Part shown: piece by piece, positions 35,753-44,277 of the stretch
Numbering within the stretch: position 1 is the first letter of the stretch
How the letters are laid out: the number at the start of each line of letters is the position of its first letter
From: Lactococcus carnosus
GTDB lineage: Bacteria > Bacillota > Bacilli > Lactobacillales > Streptococcaceae
Direction: 5' to 3'
Length of the DNA stretch: 64,000 bases
Assembly: GCF_006770265.1 (NCBI RefSeq)
Contig: NZ_CP017194.1
Span: 310,001-374,000 of the forward strand
Notes under the pieces: model-generated
Told to the model about the DNA's origin: nothing
Seen by the model: only the letters and a program-made list of their open reading frames with translations
Databases searched by the model: none
Made by a program: the position numbers and the translations under genes

Positions 35753-36097
35753 TTAGTCTTTTTTTAGTCTATCTTCCATTCTCTTTTTTATAAATTCACG
35801 TATTTTCTCACGATCTTCATCATACATAGGTTTACCGTCAAATGACTTAAACGTGTCTAGTGACTTTTCTAAGTCTTCATCAAATTTCTTTTGATTTTTA
35901 ATATCTGTATTTCCTAAAAGATAGTCAGTAGACACGCTGAAAAAATCAGCAAGTTTAATTAAATTTTTACTAGCAGGTGTTTTTTTTCCTGTTTCCCATT
36001 GACCATAAAATGCTGTAGAGATTCCTAGTTTTTCAGCTATTTCTTTCTGGGTTAGTTTAGCTTCTAAACGCAATGCTTTCATACGTTCTTGTATCAT
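35753..36097 (-). CDS. immR: ImmR-like repressor (XRE HTH)
   Basis: 114 aa. N-terminal HTH (KLTQKEIAEKLGISTAFYGQWE, residues about 14-35) and a charged C-terminal tail, which is the expected ImmA target. AGGAGAA precedes the ATG. Divergent from the element's rightward promoter, where a large inverted repeat can serve as operator. Confidence 0.85.
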   Translation of the reverse strand: MIQERMKALRLEAKLTQKEIAEKLGISTAFYGQWETGKKTPASKNLIKLADFFSVSTDYLLGNTDIKNQKKFDEDLEKSLDTFKSFDGKPMYDEDREKIREFIKKRMEDRLKKD

Positions 36098-36141
36098 TTT
36101 ATTTTCTCCTTAAAAAAAAATTAATTTTTTTATAAAAACTG

Positions 36142-36194
36142 TTGACAAGAATTCAACCTTTTGATAGAATTAACTTATCAACCAAAAGGTTGAA
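36142..36194 (+). promoter_or_regulatory. Rightward element promoter with long operator
   Basis: TTGACA (36142-36147), 17 bp, TAGAAT (36165-36170). TTCAACCTTTTG (36152-36163) and its exact complement CAAAAGGTTGAA (36183-36194) flank the -10, spaced by 19 bp; the right arm is itself centred on TCAACC-AAAA-GGTTGA. Presumed ImmR binding sites. Confidence 0.8.
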
Positions 36195-36439
36195 TTTATT
36201 CTTGAAACAAAAGGCTACTTATTATAATATAAATAGCCGATTGGTTCAAGAACACTATTCAAACAAGCATGTAAGTCTTGATTAATTATCCTACTAAGGA
36301 GACAAAAGAAAAATCAAGTCATACAAAAAGCAAACTTTGAATAAAGTTCTTTGAAAAATAAATCAGAATCGTTAAGAAACTGGCTTACAATTCAGTAATA
36401 ATAATTGGTCGTACTTTTATTATAACTGATTGTAAAGCT

Positions 36440-36600
36440 GTTGTCAAAATGATGATGGCGGTTGATCCGTATAAGCACACAGGGGTCTGTAGAGACCTCG
36501 GAACACTGCATAGATTTAGTGAGCGAAGACCTTTAAATAAGCGAGCCACTATCAAATCTCGGTCTATGTAGTGAACCTGTCTAACAAAGGAACGCATTGC
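36440..36600 (+). ncRNA. Candidate structured RNA
   Basis: CACTGCATAGA (36504-36514) pairs with TCTATGTAGTG (36563-36573), 11 bp with one G-T. A local hairpin GGTCT-GTAG-AGACC lies at 36484-36497. The segment is markedly more GC-rich than its surroundings and has no open frame on the + strand. Not matched to a known family by eye. Confidence 0.4.
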
Positions 36601-36849
36601 GACTGAAAAATGACTAAAAATTTTTCGTATAGGTAATATGTTAGCTGACTTATGAAAGTATTTCAGCCTGTTAAAAATTAGATGTTTTAACAGTACAAAC
36701 GGTGGTAGGTTCGATTTTACTATGTCTTGAAAATGAAAGACTAGAGATTATATTGAATATTAATGCAACATAAAACATATTGTATCAGTTATGCTGATCC
36801 TTTTTAATTTTCAGATAGAAAGTGAAAACTGAACATCATACTACATGAA

Positions 36850-37000
36850 TGTGCTTGTTTCTATTGAGTCAGGAAAACAATTATCAATGAGTGCCAACTT
36901 TGGTATGCTTGTTTCTTTAGCAATAAAGAAAATAATTGTCAATGAATATCAACTTAGATATGTTTGTTTCCTGTGAAAATAACAATAGACAATATTTGTC
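36850..37000 (+). repeat. Three degenerate 54-bp direct repeats
   Basis: Units start TGTGCTTGTTTCT (36850), TATGCTTGTTTCTTT (36904) and TATGTTTGTTTCC (36959); each continues with AA(C/T)AATTnTCAATGA-type sequence. Inside units 1 and 2 the GTTTC and GAAAA parts can pair. Confidence 0.6.
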
Positions 37001-37148
37001 TGTTGTAAACTGCTTATAAGTATTTTCCCAACTTTCCTTATAAGTAGTTTAGAGCAGATTAAATTTGTTCAATTGCGCTTAAATGAACTCTATTAATTGT
37101 AATTGATTTTATTTTGAAGTATAATGGAGTTGTGGAGGATTGACTATC

Positions 37149-37439
37149 ATGACAACAATACAAAAAACTTATAGAATTGATGAAGACTTACAACAAAAAG
37201 CCGAACAATACTTTTCAGAAATGGGGTTAAATCCTACTGTTGCAATCACAATGTTTTTTAAGCGTGTAGTTGATGAAAAGAGAATGCCGTTTGTACCAGA
37301 GGTTATTTCAGAAAGGGTTGATTACTCTATGGAAAGTAAAGAAAGATTGTCTGAGTTATTGAGTAAGATTCCAGTAAAGAGCATTTCTGATATTAGTGAA
37401 ACAGAGAGAAAAGAATTGCTAGATGGTTGGGATTTATAA
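37149..37439 (+). CDS. RelB/DinJ-family antitoxin
   Basis: 96 aa from the ATG at 37149 (GTGGAGGA upstream; an in-frame TTG at 37140 is too close to that site). N-terminal ribbon-helix-helix-like region KTYRIDEDLQQKAEQYF and the family's VAITMFFKRVV. Lies directly before a PemK/MazF-like toxin (1-bp spacing), so it is the antitoxin of an addiction module stabilising the element. Confidence 0.8.
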   Translation: MTTIQKTYRIDEDLQQKAEQYFSEMGLNPTVAITMFFKRVVDEKRMPFVPEVISERVDYSMESKERLSELLSKIPVKSISDISETERKELLDGWDL

Positions 37440-37778
37440 GTGGAAGAATTTGATATTATTGTTGCGAAAGTTCCCTTTGAAAACTCCGAAGATTATAAAT
37501 TGCGACCTGTATTTATTTTGAGTGTTAATGGTCGAGCTGTTAAATTTTTAAGAATAACTACAAAATTTGCTACAAAATCAGAATATATGCAAAGTAAGTA
37601 TTTTGAAATAATTGATTATATTGAAGCAGGGCTTAATCGTCAATCGTGGATAGATACTTTTAGAGCATATCCTTTAGATGATGGAAATTTCAAAATTCAT
37701 GTTTTAGGTAAGTTGACAGAAAGAGATTTTGAAAGATTTATTACTTTTTTATCTGATACTGATTTTTTGCTAAATTAG
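37440..37778 (+). CDS. PemK/MazF-like toxin
   Basis: 112 aa from a GTG immediately after the antitoxin stop. Begins MEEFDIIVAKVPFENSEDYKLRPVFIL, the beta-barrel start of MazF/PemK-type mRNA endonucleases; the mid-region RITTKFATK fits the family. Rather divergent, so family call is good but activity is unproven. Confidence 0.7.
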   Translation: MEEFDIIVAKVPFENSEDYKLRPVFILSVNGRAVKFLRITTKFATKSEYMQSKYFEIIDYIEAGLNRQSWIDTFRAYPLDDGNFKIHVLGKLTERDFERFITFLSDTDFLLN

Positions 37779-37821
37779 AAGAAAAGGCTAGAGAAATCTA
37801 GTCTTTTTTTGTTATTGCTTT

Positions 37822-37847
37822 TTGACCTGAGCAAGTCATAAAACTGT
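37822..37847 (+). repeat. 25-bp repeat, copy 1 (also 37920-37944 and 38417-38442)
   Basis: Consensus TTGACCTGAACAAGTC followed by A-TAAA-CTGT. Copies at 37822-37847, 37920-37944 and 38417-38442. The TTGACC start could be a -35 element with TGTATT/TGTTTAT/TGTAAT as -10, giving three related promoters ahead of the transfer genes. Confidence 0.6.
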
Positions 37848-37870
37848 ATTAACTTATGGAGGTATAGAGA

Positions 37871-37939
37871 ATGTCAAACTGTTTTAGTTGTCTGATTCAA
37901 ACAAAATATTTTTTCGATATTGACCTGAACAAGTCATAA
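37871..37939 (+). CDS. Possible 22-codon leader peptide
   Basis: ATG at 37871, GGAGGT at 37858-37863, stop in repeat 2. Sequence MSNCFSCLIQTKYFFDIDLN plus KS. Good ribosome site; might be an attenuation leader or a short secreted peptide. No family known to me. Confidence 0.35.
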   Translation: MSNCFSCLIQTKYFFDIDLNKS

Positions 37940-38035
37940 ACTGTTTATCCATATACAATTGATATTAGGTTGAAATTATCAACCGAGGCGAAACAGCGTC
38001 TATAAATCTGCTAACAAAGAGTTGTCTTAGAGTAA

Positions 38036-38066
38036 AAACAAGGTATTAAAATTATCTTGTTTTTTT
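38036..38066 (+). terminator. Terminator before the tRNA-like sequence
   Basis: AACAAGGTA pairs with TTATCTTGTT (one G-T), loop TTAAAA, followed by a T7 run ending at 38066. Confidence 0.65.
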
Positions 38067-38153
38067 GCGATTGTCGTCTGGTTGACGAGAACTTTTAACT
38101 AAGGTACGTTTTAGCTTCACTAAAACAAATAGGTTCAATTCCTATCGGTCGCA
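38067..38153 (+). tRNA. tRNA-like sequence with long variable arm (87 nt)
   Basis: Acceptor GCGATTG (38067-38073) pairs fully with CGGTCGC (38146-38152), discriminator A38153. T-arm ATAGG-TTCAATT-CCTAT is canonical. A 4-bp anticodon-like stem ACTT/AGGT holds a 7-nt loop TTAACTA (anticodon position AAC, U33 present), and GTTTTAG-CTTCA-CTAAAAC forms a class-II-type variable arm. The D-arm (TCGTC-TGGTT-GACGA) is atypical and base 37 is not a purine. Could be a real divergent tRNA, a tRNA mimic or a decayed gene; no CCA is encoded. Confidence 0.5.
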
Positions 38154-38176
38154 TAAAATAAAAATATAAAGAAATA

Positions 38177-38401
38177 GTGGTAAAGAAAAATGGTTGTTGT
38201 AATATGATGAAAAATAGTGATAGTGCTTATCAAAAACAAATAAAAAAAATGAGCGTTGAAGAGTTAGCGGATACGTTGCGTCCTTTTTTTCTTAGAGAGG
38301 TGGATAATAATTATGAATTAAAGTCACAAGCTACTTTAGAGGAAGAACAAATTGATTGGATCAGCCATTTTATCTGTACTGATTTATTTGGCCCTTTTTA
38401 A
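38177..38401 (+). CDS. Small element protein, unknown
   Basis: 74 aa from a GTG (an in-frame ATG at 38204 gives 65 aa). Acidic, helical, no membrane segment. Lies where Tn916 has its first transfer-region orfs. Ribosome sites are weak for both starts. Function unknown. Confidence 0.5.
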   Translation: MVKKNGCCNMMKNSDSAYQKQIKKMSVEELADTLRPFFLREVDNNYELKSQATLEEEQIDWISHFICTDLFGPF

Positions 38402-38529
38402 TAAAGTTGGCTAAACTTGACCCAAACAAGTCTTTAAACTGTGTAATTGTTGTGAAGTCACGATAATCAAAAGGCTGTGCTTCCAGTCTTAATTTTTGAT
38501 TATAATTATTTTTTAGGAGATAGAAATAT

Positions 38530-38841
38530 ATGTCAGTATTGAGAGAACTTCCAATTAAATTGGAAGAAGTGATTGAAGATAAGAAAGTTTGGGTCAATCC
38601 GAACCCTACTAATGTCAAAAAAACAACGACTGCTCCTGATTTAGTTGTCTATAGTGCAAGTGGTATTGGTCAACCAAATTTTCGTATTGTAGTACCATCT
38701 AAAAATGCCTTTATGCCAACAGGTCGGGTACGCATTAGAATTATCAATCCTAGATTTAATGGGTTTATGTTTGATGAGGGGACAGCAGGTAGAAAAGATT
38801 CAACAGTTATTTTTGCGGATCGTGTAGAGGAGATTAAATAA
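38530..38841 (+). CDS. DUF961 family protein (Tn916 Orf23/YdcO-like)
   Basis: 103 aa; begins MSVLRELPIKLEEVIEDKKV. TTTAGGAGATAG precedes the ATG. DUF961 proteins come in pairs at the start of Tn916/ICEBs1-type transfer operons; ICEBs1 relatives support conjugative replication. Its TAA overlaps the next start (TAATG). Confidence 0.7.
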   Translation: MSVLRELPIKLEEVIEDKKVWVNPNPTNVKKTTTAPDLVVYSASGIGQPNFRIVVPSKNAFMPTGRVRIRIINPRFNGFMFDEGTAGRKDSTVIFADRVEEIK

Positions 38842-39374
38842 TGGTAGAAGTTAAGAAAAAATATGGTATCAATACCTTTAATAAGGCATATTCAGTTGAT
38901 ATTGAAGCGACCTATGGTCAATTGACTTATTTGGAAACAATCGCTTCTGAACGTTTTAATTATATTGATACAGAGACTGGTGCTATCTATGATAATCAAG
39001 ATGAACTTGATAAAGTGCAACCTGATAAAAATTTACAAAAGGTTGAAAATACGCATGAGATTAGTAATCTATATGTTCAAGCCTATTCAGAAGTCCAAAA
39101 AGATACGATGGATATTGCCGTGCCATTAGATTTTGAGGATACAAAATTCAAGTTGAATGATATTGTACGCTTGACTGGTAAAGTAGTTGCTCGTGTACAC
39201 CCTCAAACAAAACGAATTGAAATTTCTACGGCAAATGGTCGAACACGTCAAGAAATAGTAGCTGATTATTATTTCACAGTTTCAGCTGAAGGCTTAGAAA
39301 AAGTTGTAGCTGATGCTAAACCAATGCAATCTGATCCACAACAAAAACCAAAAGAAGAAAATCAAAAGAAATAA
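38841..39374 (+). CDS. DUF961 family protein (Tn916 Orf22/YdcP-like)
   Basis: 177 aa. The central region (DIAVPLDFEDTKFKLNDIVRLTGKVVARVHPQTKRIEIS) carries the family pattern, with a Gln/Lys-rich C-terminal tail. Overlaps the upstream gene by 1 nt. Confidence 0.7.
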   Translation: MVEVKKKYGINTFNKAYSVDIEATYGQLTYLETIASERFNYIDTETGAIYDNQDELDKVQPDKNLQKVENTHEISNLYVQAYSEVQKDTMDIAVPLDFEDTKFKLNDIVRLTGKVVARVHPQTKRIEISTANGRTRQEIVADYYFTVSAEGLEKVVADAKPMQSDPQQKPKEENQKK

Positions 39375-39402
39375 TTTTTGATTTTTAGAAAGTTGGTGCT
39401 AA

Positions 39403-40547
39403 ATGAAGTTAATGAAACAAATTTTCCATTATAAGGGTATAAAAATTGGTAAGAGAGACAAGACAATACAAAAAATAATTGTGATTGTCTTACTCTTACC
39501 TTTTTTGTTACTGTTTTGTTGTTTGACTTACCTTTTATTACCACAGTTGCTGTCAAATTATATTTTTCTGATAATCTATGTCATCTTGTTTATCGGAGTA
39601 AGTGCTTTAGCTACTTTCTTTTTTTATCGTTTACTCCATATCAAATTTTGGTTTTTTAAGAAGTTAGAAAATCGAAGATTGTTACTGAGACACTTAACAG
39701 AAAATCGGATATTTTATCCGATTAAGAGAAAGGATAAGAAAGATAAGATTAAGTACCCTCCTGTTTATCTCAAACAAAATAAGTACACCATAATTGTTAC
39801 TTTAGAATTACGTGGTGGTCAATTTCAAGATAAGTTCTTGAATATTGGTGGTGCTTTAGAGGTTACGTATTCAGCGGACTTAATGGGTAGAATAGATGAA
39901 AAGGGCTACGTTTCTTATGTTTATTCTGCGGATACTATATTAGGTCGTATCTCAGCTAAAGATGTTCGTGTCGTTGATAAAGGTCTCATATTAATGGAAG
40001 ATGTCTATTGGGACTATGTGCATGATCCACATTTATTAGTTGCAGGTGGTACTGGTGGTGGTAAGACGGTTCTGTTACGTTCTATCTTAAATGGTCTACT
40101 TAGAGTTGGTGTTGTTGAAATACTAGATCCTAAGCAATCTGACTTTGAATCTTATAGTCAATTAGATGTTTTAAAAGATAGAGTTGAAATAGATTTAGTT
40201 CAAATGATGAATAAAATCAAACAATTCAAAGAAAATATGGAAATCAGATATGCTACAATGCGTCAATTCAAAAAAGATAGAAACGAAAAAGAATTGGGTA
40301 ATTTTCAGTCATATGATTTGAAACCTGCTTTCTTGATAATTGATGAGTTCCCCTCTTTTCGTGCGAGTATGCTTGAACAAAGGGAGTTAATGCCAGAAGC
40401 TGAAATAGTTATGGTTTCGTTAAAGCAAATTATCTTAAAAGGTCGTCAAGCGGGTTTCTTTGCGATTATCGCAACTCAGAATGTAAAAGCTGATGATTTA
40501 CCCTCTACCCTTAAAGATAATATCATGACACGTATTTCAGTTGGTCG
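39403..40547 (+). pseudogene. FtsK/SpoIIIE-like coupling ATPase (ConQ/Orf21), 3' truncated by a deletion
   Basis: About 381 codons of genuine sequence: two N-terminal membrane segments (about residues 23-48 and 50-75), Walker A GGTGGGKT (about 213-220), Walker B PAFLIIDEF (about 305-313). Such proteins feed the relaxase-DNA complex to the transfer channel. At RISVGR the similarity stops and the sequence becomes, in another frame, the VirB4-like gene; the original frame runs on as nonsense to a stop at 40668. Expected length is about 460 aa, so the C-terminus is missing and the relaxase and oriT region that should follow is absent. Confidence 0.8.
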
Positions 40548-41537
40548 TTCCTCTACTTTGACCCTAAAGCAGAAGTCCGAAGACAATTTCTTAAGATTTT
40601 ACATGACTATGAAAGTAAAGGTCTTTACCCTGAAATTTGTGATTATATCAAACAAATTCATTTCGTAACAGTTGACGCTAAAAAATCAGAAAATCATGGT
40701 GTGCTTGATCCACTTGTATTTTTGACAGGACAGGAAGCTAAAAACTTGATTGTCTCTATGATAGGCGAATTTTACGACTTGAAACAAAATGAACAGTTTG
40801 AAAAAGAACTCTTACAGATGATTGAGAAATATCTTATCTTACGTGAAAATGGCGAAAAAGTAGGTACTAAAAATATCATGGAAGCCCTCACTAAGAGTGA
40901 AACGGATAGAGTGAGAATTACTGCCGAGTTACTACTTGAAAAAATGAGTAACTCTACTTTATCTCTTTGTTTCTCGGACGGTCAAAATGAAGCAATCAGT
41001 ATGTCAAAACGGATCACAATTATTGAAGTTACTGGTCTTGAATTACCGACGAGTGAAACGAATATCACTGAAAATCAAAGACAGTCTCTGGTTGCGCTAT
41101 ACGCTTTAGGACAATTCTGTTACAAATTTGGCTCTGAGGATAAGAAAGAAACAATAACCTTTATTGATGAAGCGTGGTTCTTTAATATCACTGATATTGG
41201 TAAAGAAATTATTATGAAAATGAGACGGACAGGTCGCTCATTTAATAATTTCTTGGTCTTTGTCTCTCAATCTCATAGAGACTCAAATACGAGCATAGAT
41301 GACACTGGTTTTGGTACATTATTTAGCTTTAACTCGCCAACTGAGGTGGATCTAATCTTGGATACACATGGTATTGTCAAGTCAGAAGAAACACGTAAAT
41401 GGGTGTCTAGTATGTCTATGGGTCAATGTCTCTTTACTGATCCGTTTGGACGAACTGAACGGATTACAATTGACGGTATCGTGGCTGAACTCAATCCATT
41501 GTGTGACACAATCGAAACAGAATTAGTTGCTATCTAA
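40545..41537 (+). pseudogene. VirB4-like ATPase (ConE/Orf16), 5' truncated
   Basis: The frame opens at 40521, after a stop, and the conserved protein begins near FLYFDPKAEVRRQFLKILHD (40548), continuing through VTVDAKK, GVLDPLVFLTG and Walker B TITFIDEAWFF to the stop at 41537. The N-terminal half with Walker A, about 500 residues, is missing. A GTG at 40701 would give 278 aa but cannot make a working ATPase. VirB4 powers type IV secretion, so loss of this gene alone should stop transfer. Confidence 0.8.
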
Positions 41538-41559
41538 GCAATTGAAAGGATAGAAAACA

Positions 41560-41733
41560 ATGAAAAAGAAAAATTCAATTATCAATACATTAGTTGGGTT
41601 AATTGTATCCATGATCTTCCTTTTGATGTTTCTAAAATATACAGGACTTTATGAGCCATTTATCAATATCATCAAGTATCTACCTGACTTTTTTAGAGAT
41701 ATTGGTAACTCATGGAAAGCGGGGGTTAAATGA
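41560..41733 (+). CDS. Small membrane protein of the transfer region
   Basis: 57 aa (MKKKNSIINTLVGLIVSMIF...). One membrane segment (about residues 9-25), then a mixed region ending SWKAGVK. GAAAGGA at 41544-41550. Its TGA overlaps the next start (ATGA). Probably a minor subunit of the mating channel; family unknown to me. Confidence 0.7.
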   Translation: MKKKNSIINTLVGLIVSMIFLLMFLKYTGLYEPFINIIKYLPDFFRDIGNSWKAGVK

Positions 41734-44165
41734 AAAAGATTTTACTAGCGCTAACCTTTCTAACGTTACTTTTTGGTGGTAGTCAAGTTTACGCTTTAGA
41801 CACAGGTAATGCGACTAATAGTGGTTTTGATAAGCCTGCTTTTTTAGATCCAAAGAACTCAAGCGGTATAAAAACACCAGAGATCATTACAAATGGTCAA
41901 GGCGATATCGTCAACACTTCTGAATACAAGGCAGTACAAGCTGTTATTAATGAGATTAAAAATCTGAGTAATCAAACGCAAGGCAATAATGCCATACCGA
42001 TTACTGATGCGACTTATCAAGGGTACAAGGTAAAGTATGAAACAGCTATCTCAAAACTAGCAAATGCGGGTTATGACAAAACGAAAACTGATTCGGCTGT
42101 CACTACCTTAAATAATGCCTATAATAGTGCGATTCTAACTAAAGCAGGTACAATTGACAGTTCAAATGATTATCAAGAAGCCCTAGCTAAAGAAGCAGGC
42201 GCTATCAATGCAAAAGATATGTCAGCCTTATCTGCTTATACAAGTTATATGTATATTGAAGATAAAGGTTTTTTTGGGGCAAAAGAAGCTTTCCCTAAAA
42301 TCATTAACTGGTTTGTACAACTTGTCTTTGCGATGTCAAAACTACTATTCCTTTTAGATTCATTAATTTTATCAGCAGTTTCAAATATTGATATTTTTAA
42401 GTTTTTAGATGATTTTGTCTCTAAAATGCAAGTCATTTTACAAGCGATATTATTACCTGTGATTTTCCCAATTACAATGGCTTTAGTTGGTTTGTCTGCG
42501 ATGAAAGATTTGTCTCAAGGTAAGCCCTTTGGTAAAAAGATACTAGGTGTCTTACTTCGAGTTGTCATTGCAGGTGTCTTTTTCTTACCCCTTTCAACTT
42601 CTTCAAGTGGTATTAAAGGGTCACACGTGATCACTCGTATTATCTATATCACGAAAAGTGCAACGGATACATTCACTGGCTCTATGATCAATAATTTATC
42701 AAGAGTGACGATCGTGGACGATACAACTGAAAAAACAAGCACAACTAACTTCACAGCTAATGTATCAGCGATAAATGACAAAGTGTCTGATAGTACAATC
42801 AATGCTTTAAAAACACAATTATTTAATGTCATTGTCAAAGAACCATTTAAAGAAATGAATTTTGATACAAATAAGTTACCTGAAAACTCAATCCAAAGTG
42901 AACAGACAGCACTTTTAGCGACTAAGGGTGATCCTGACGCAGTTAGTAAGTATGCAAAAGCTAATAAGGAAAAAGAATTTACAAAATTAGGCTTCTCAAA
43001 TATAGCTGATAAGTTCATGGTGGCTCTAGCTTCGTTGTTTAAAGGGCTAGTCTTAACATGTATTACAGTTGGTACATTAATTTACACATGGGTATTACAA
43101 TTGATTGTTGTCTTTGCGATTTTTGTAGCTCCTGTTGTCTTATTGTTATCAATACTGACTGAATTTGAACATATGTTAGGCAATATGACAAAAAGAATTG
43201 TCGTATTTACCGCTTTATCAGTATCAGGTCTTTTAGGGGTACAAATGGGGCTTATCTTTAATAGTTTTATGGAGATTGCCTTTAGAAATATTTCACACTC
43301 TTACTATATCTCAATCTTCATACAGTTTATCATGTATGCACTCTTGTGGTGGCAACGAGATAAGATATTATCATTGTTTGATACAGCTAAGAAAAGCGTG
43401 TCTGAATTGGCTAAGGGTAGTCTTGATTCTGTCAAGTCATTACCCAATGTTTCGAATATTAAAAACCCACTCAAACTTTCTAGGACACCTGCGCTATCAA
43501 GCGTTGGTTCTGGTAGCTTGCCTACTGGTAGTCCAAAAGTGTCACAAACTAAGTTGTCTGCTACAAAAAAAGCGGGTACTGTTAGTGCAATTGGTAAAAA
43601 ACTAGCAAAATATAGCTTTAAAAATGCAATTAATGCAAGTGATGGGTTACGTTTCGGTCAAGATGATAAAGTAAAACAAATTGCGTTAGCTAAACGAAAA
43701 GAAACAATGCGTGGGCTTAAAGGTAAGTGGCAAAATGTGACAGGATCTGTTAAGGACACTAAGCAGGCTGTCATTGATTCTAAAGATAGATTGAAAACAA
43801 ATCTATCCAGTGCAATTGGTACATTACCAAAAGAACAAGCTCAAAAACAACTTGCAAAATTTGATAGCAATAAACTCCAACGTGCTGAAAATAAAGTGTT
43901 TCGTGATAAAACGGCTCAATCCATTAACTATCAAAAAAGAAAAGATGAACTCAAAGGCAAATTTTCAGATGGTATGAAATTGGATATGTCCGCAAGAAAA
44001 GCGAGACAAAAAGGTCAAGTTGAACGATTGAGTAAAGATTTATTTACTGAAAAACCAACTTTACCAACTTCTGATAAGCACCAAAAACGAGATATTAAGA
44101 TCAAATCTGCCAATGCAAAACTTGGTATTTTTGATAGCAGTATTATCGAGAGGAAAGGAAAATAG
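41730..44165 (+). CDS. VirB6-like mating-channel membrane protein (ConG/Orf15 type)
   Basis: 811 aa. Signal peptide (MKKILLALTFLTLLFGGSQVYA), an extracellular helical region (about 25-180), then about six to seven membrane segments (about 190-560), and a long basic cytoplasmic tail (about 560-811) rich in Lys. This is the layout of ICEBs1 ConG/Tn916 Orf15, the polytopic channel protein. Intact, so it outlived the deletion upstream. Confidence 0.82.
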   Translation: MKKILLALTFLTLLFGGSQVYALDTGNATNSGFDKPAFLDPKNSSGIKTPEIITNGQGDIVNTSEYKAVQAVINEIKNLSNQTQGNNAIPITDATYQGYKVKYETAISKLANAGYDKTKTDSAVTTLNNAYNSAILTKAGTIDSSNDYQEALAKEAGAINAKDMSALSAYTSYMYIEDKGFFGAKEAFPKIINWFVQLVFAMSKLLFLLDSLILSAVSNIDIFKFLDDFVSKMQVILQAILLPVIFPITMALVGLSAMKDLSQGKPFGKKILGVLLRVVIAGVFFLPLSTSSSGIKGSHVITRIIYITKSATDTFTGSMINNLSRVTIVDDTTEKTSTTNFTANVSAINDKVSDSTINALKTQLFNVIVKEPFKEMNFDTNKLPENSIQSEQTALLATKGDPDAVSKYAKANKEKEFTKLGFSNIADKFMVALASLFKGLVLTCITVGTLIYTWVLQLIVVFAIFVAPVVLLLSILTEFEHMLGNMTKRIVVFTALSVSGLLGVQMGLIFNSFMEIAFRNISHSYYISIFIQFIMYALLWWQRDKILSLFDTAKKSVSELAKGSLDSVKSLPNVSNIKNPLKLSRTPALSSVGSGSLPTGSPKVSQTKLSATKKAGTVSAIGKKLAKYSFKNAINASDGLRFGQDDKVKQIALAKRKETMRGLKGKWQNVTGSVKDTKQAVIDSKDRLKTNLSSAIGTLPKEQAQKQLAKFDSNKLQRAENKVFRDKTAQSINYQKRKDELKGKFSDGMKLDMSARKARQKGQVERLSKDLFTEKPTLPTSDKHQKRDIKIKSANAKLGIFDSSIIERKGK

Positions 44166-44167
44166 TT

Positions 44168-44248
44168 ATGAAAATTATCAAGTATATTGTCATTGGGATA
44201 GTTGCTATTCCGTTGTGGTTTGTCGTAACGTTGTTCAAGAAAAAATGA
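44168..44248 (+). CDS. 26-residue membrane peptide
   Basis: MKIIKYIVIGIVAIPLWFVV followed by TLFKKK; a single membrane segment with Lys at both ends. GAGAGGAAAGGAAAA lies just upstream and it is conserved in position between channel genes, so it looks translated. Could be a small channel accessory. Confidence 0.55.
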   Translation: MKIIKYIVIGIVAIPLWFVVTLFKKK

Positions 44249-44277
44249 GGTATTAAACTACCTAGAAAGAAAATCAA

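Larger units (their letters stand above)
36195..37148 (+). other. Long untranslated leader of the element
   Basis: About 950 bp with no credible gene. Contains a structured segment at 36440-36600, three degenerate direct repeats of about 54 bp (36850-37000), and a 14-bp imperfect inverted repeat AAACTGCTTATAAG / CTTATAAGTAGTTT near 37005-37050. Candidate regulatory RNA, transfer origin or replication-related region. Confidence 0.6.
37779..38176 (+). other. Leader region with repeats, a terminator and a tRNA-like sequence
   Basis: AGAAATCTAGTCTTTTTTT (about 37790-37809) terminates the TA module. Then repeats of TTGACCTGA-CAAGTCATAAA (37822, 37920), a 22-codon frame at 37871 (MSNCFSCLIQTKYFFDIDLN... 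preceded by GGAGGT), a terminator at 38036-38066 and a tRNA-like sequence at 38067-38153. Confidence 0.6.

Noticed and set aside
38067-38153. Attachment site in a host tRNA gene
   Set aside because: It is inside the element, not next to an integrase, and no partial copy was seen elsewhere in the window.
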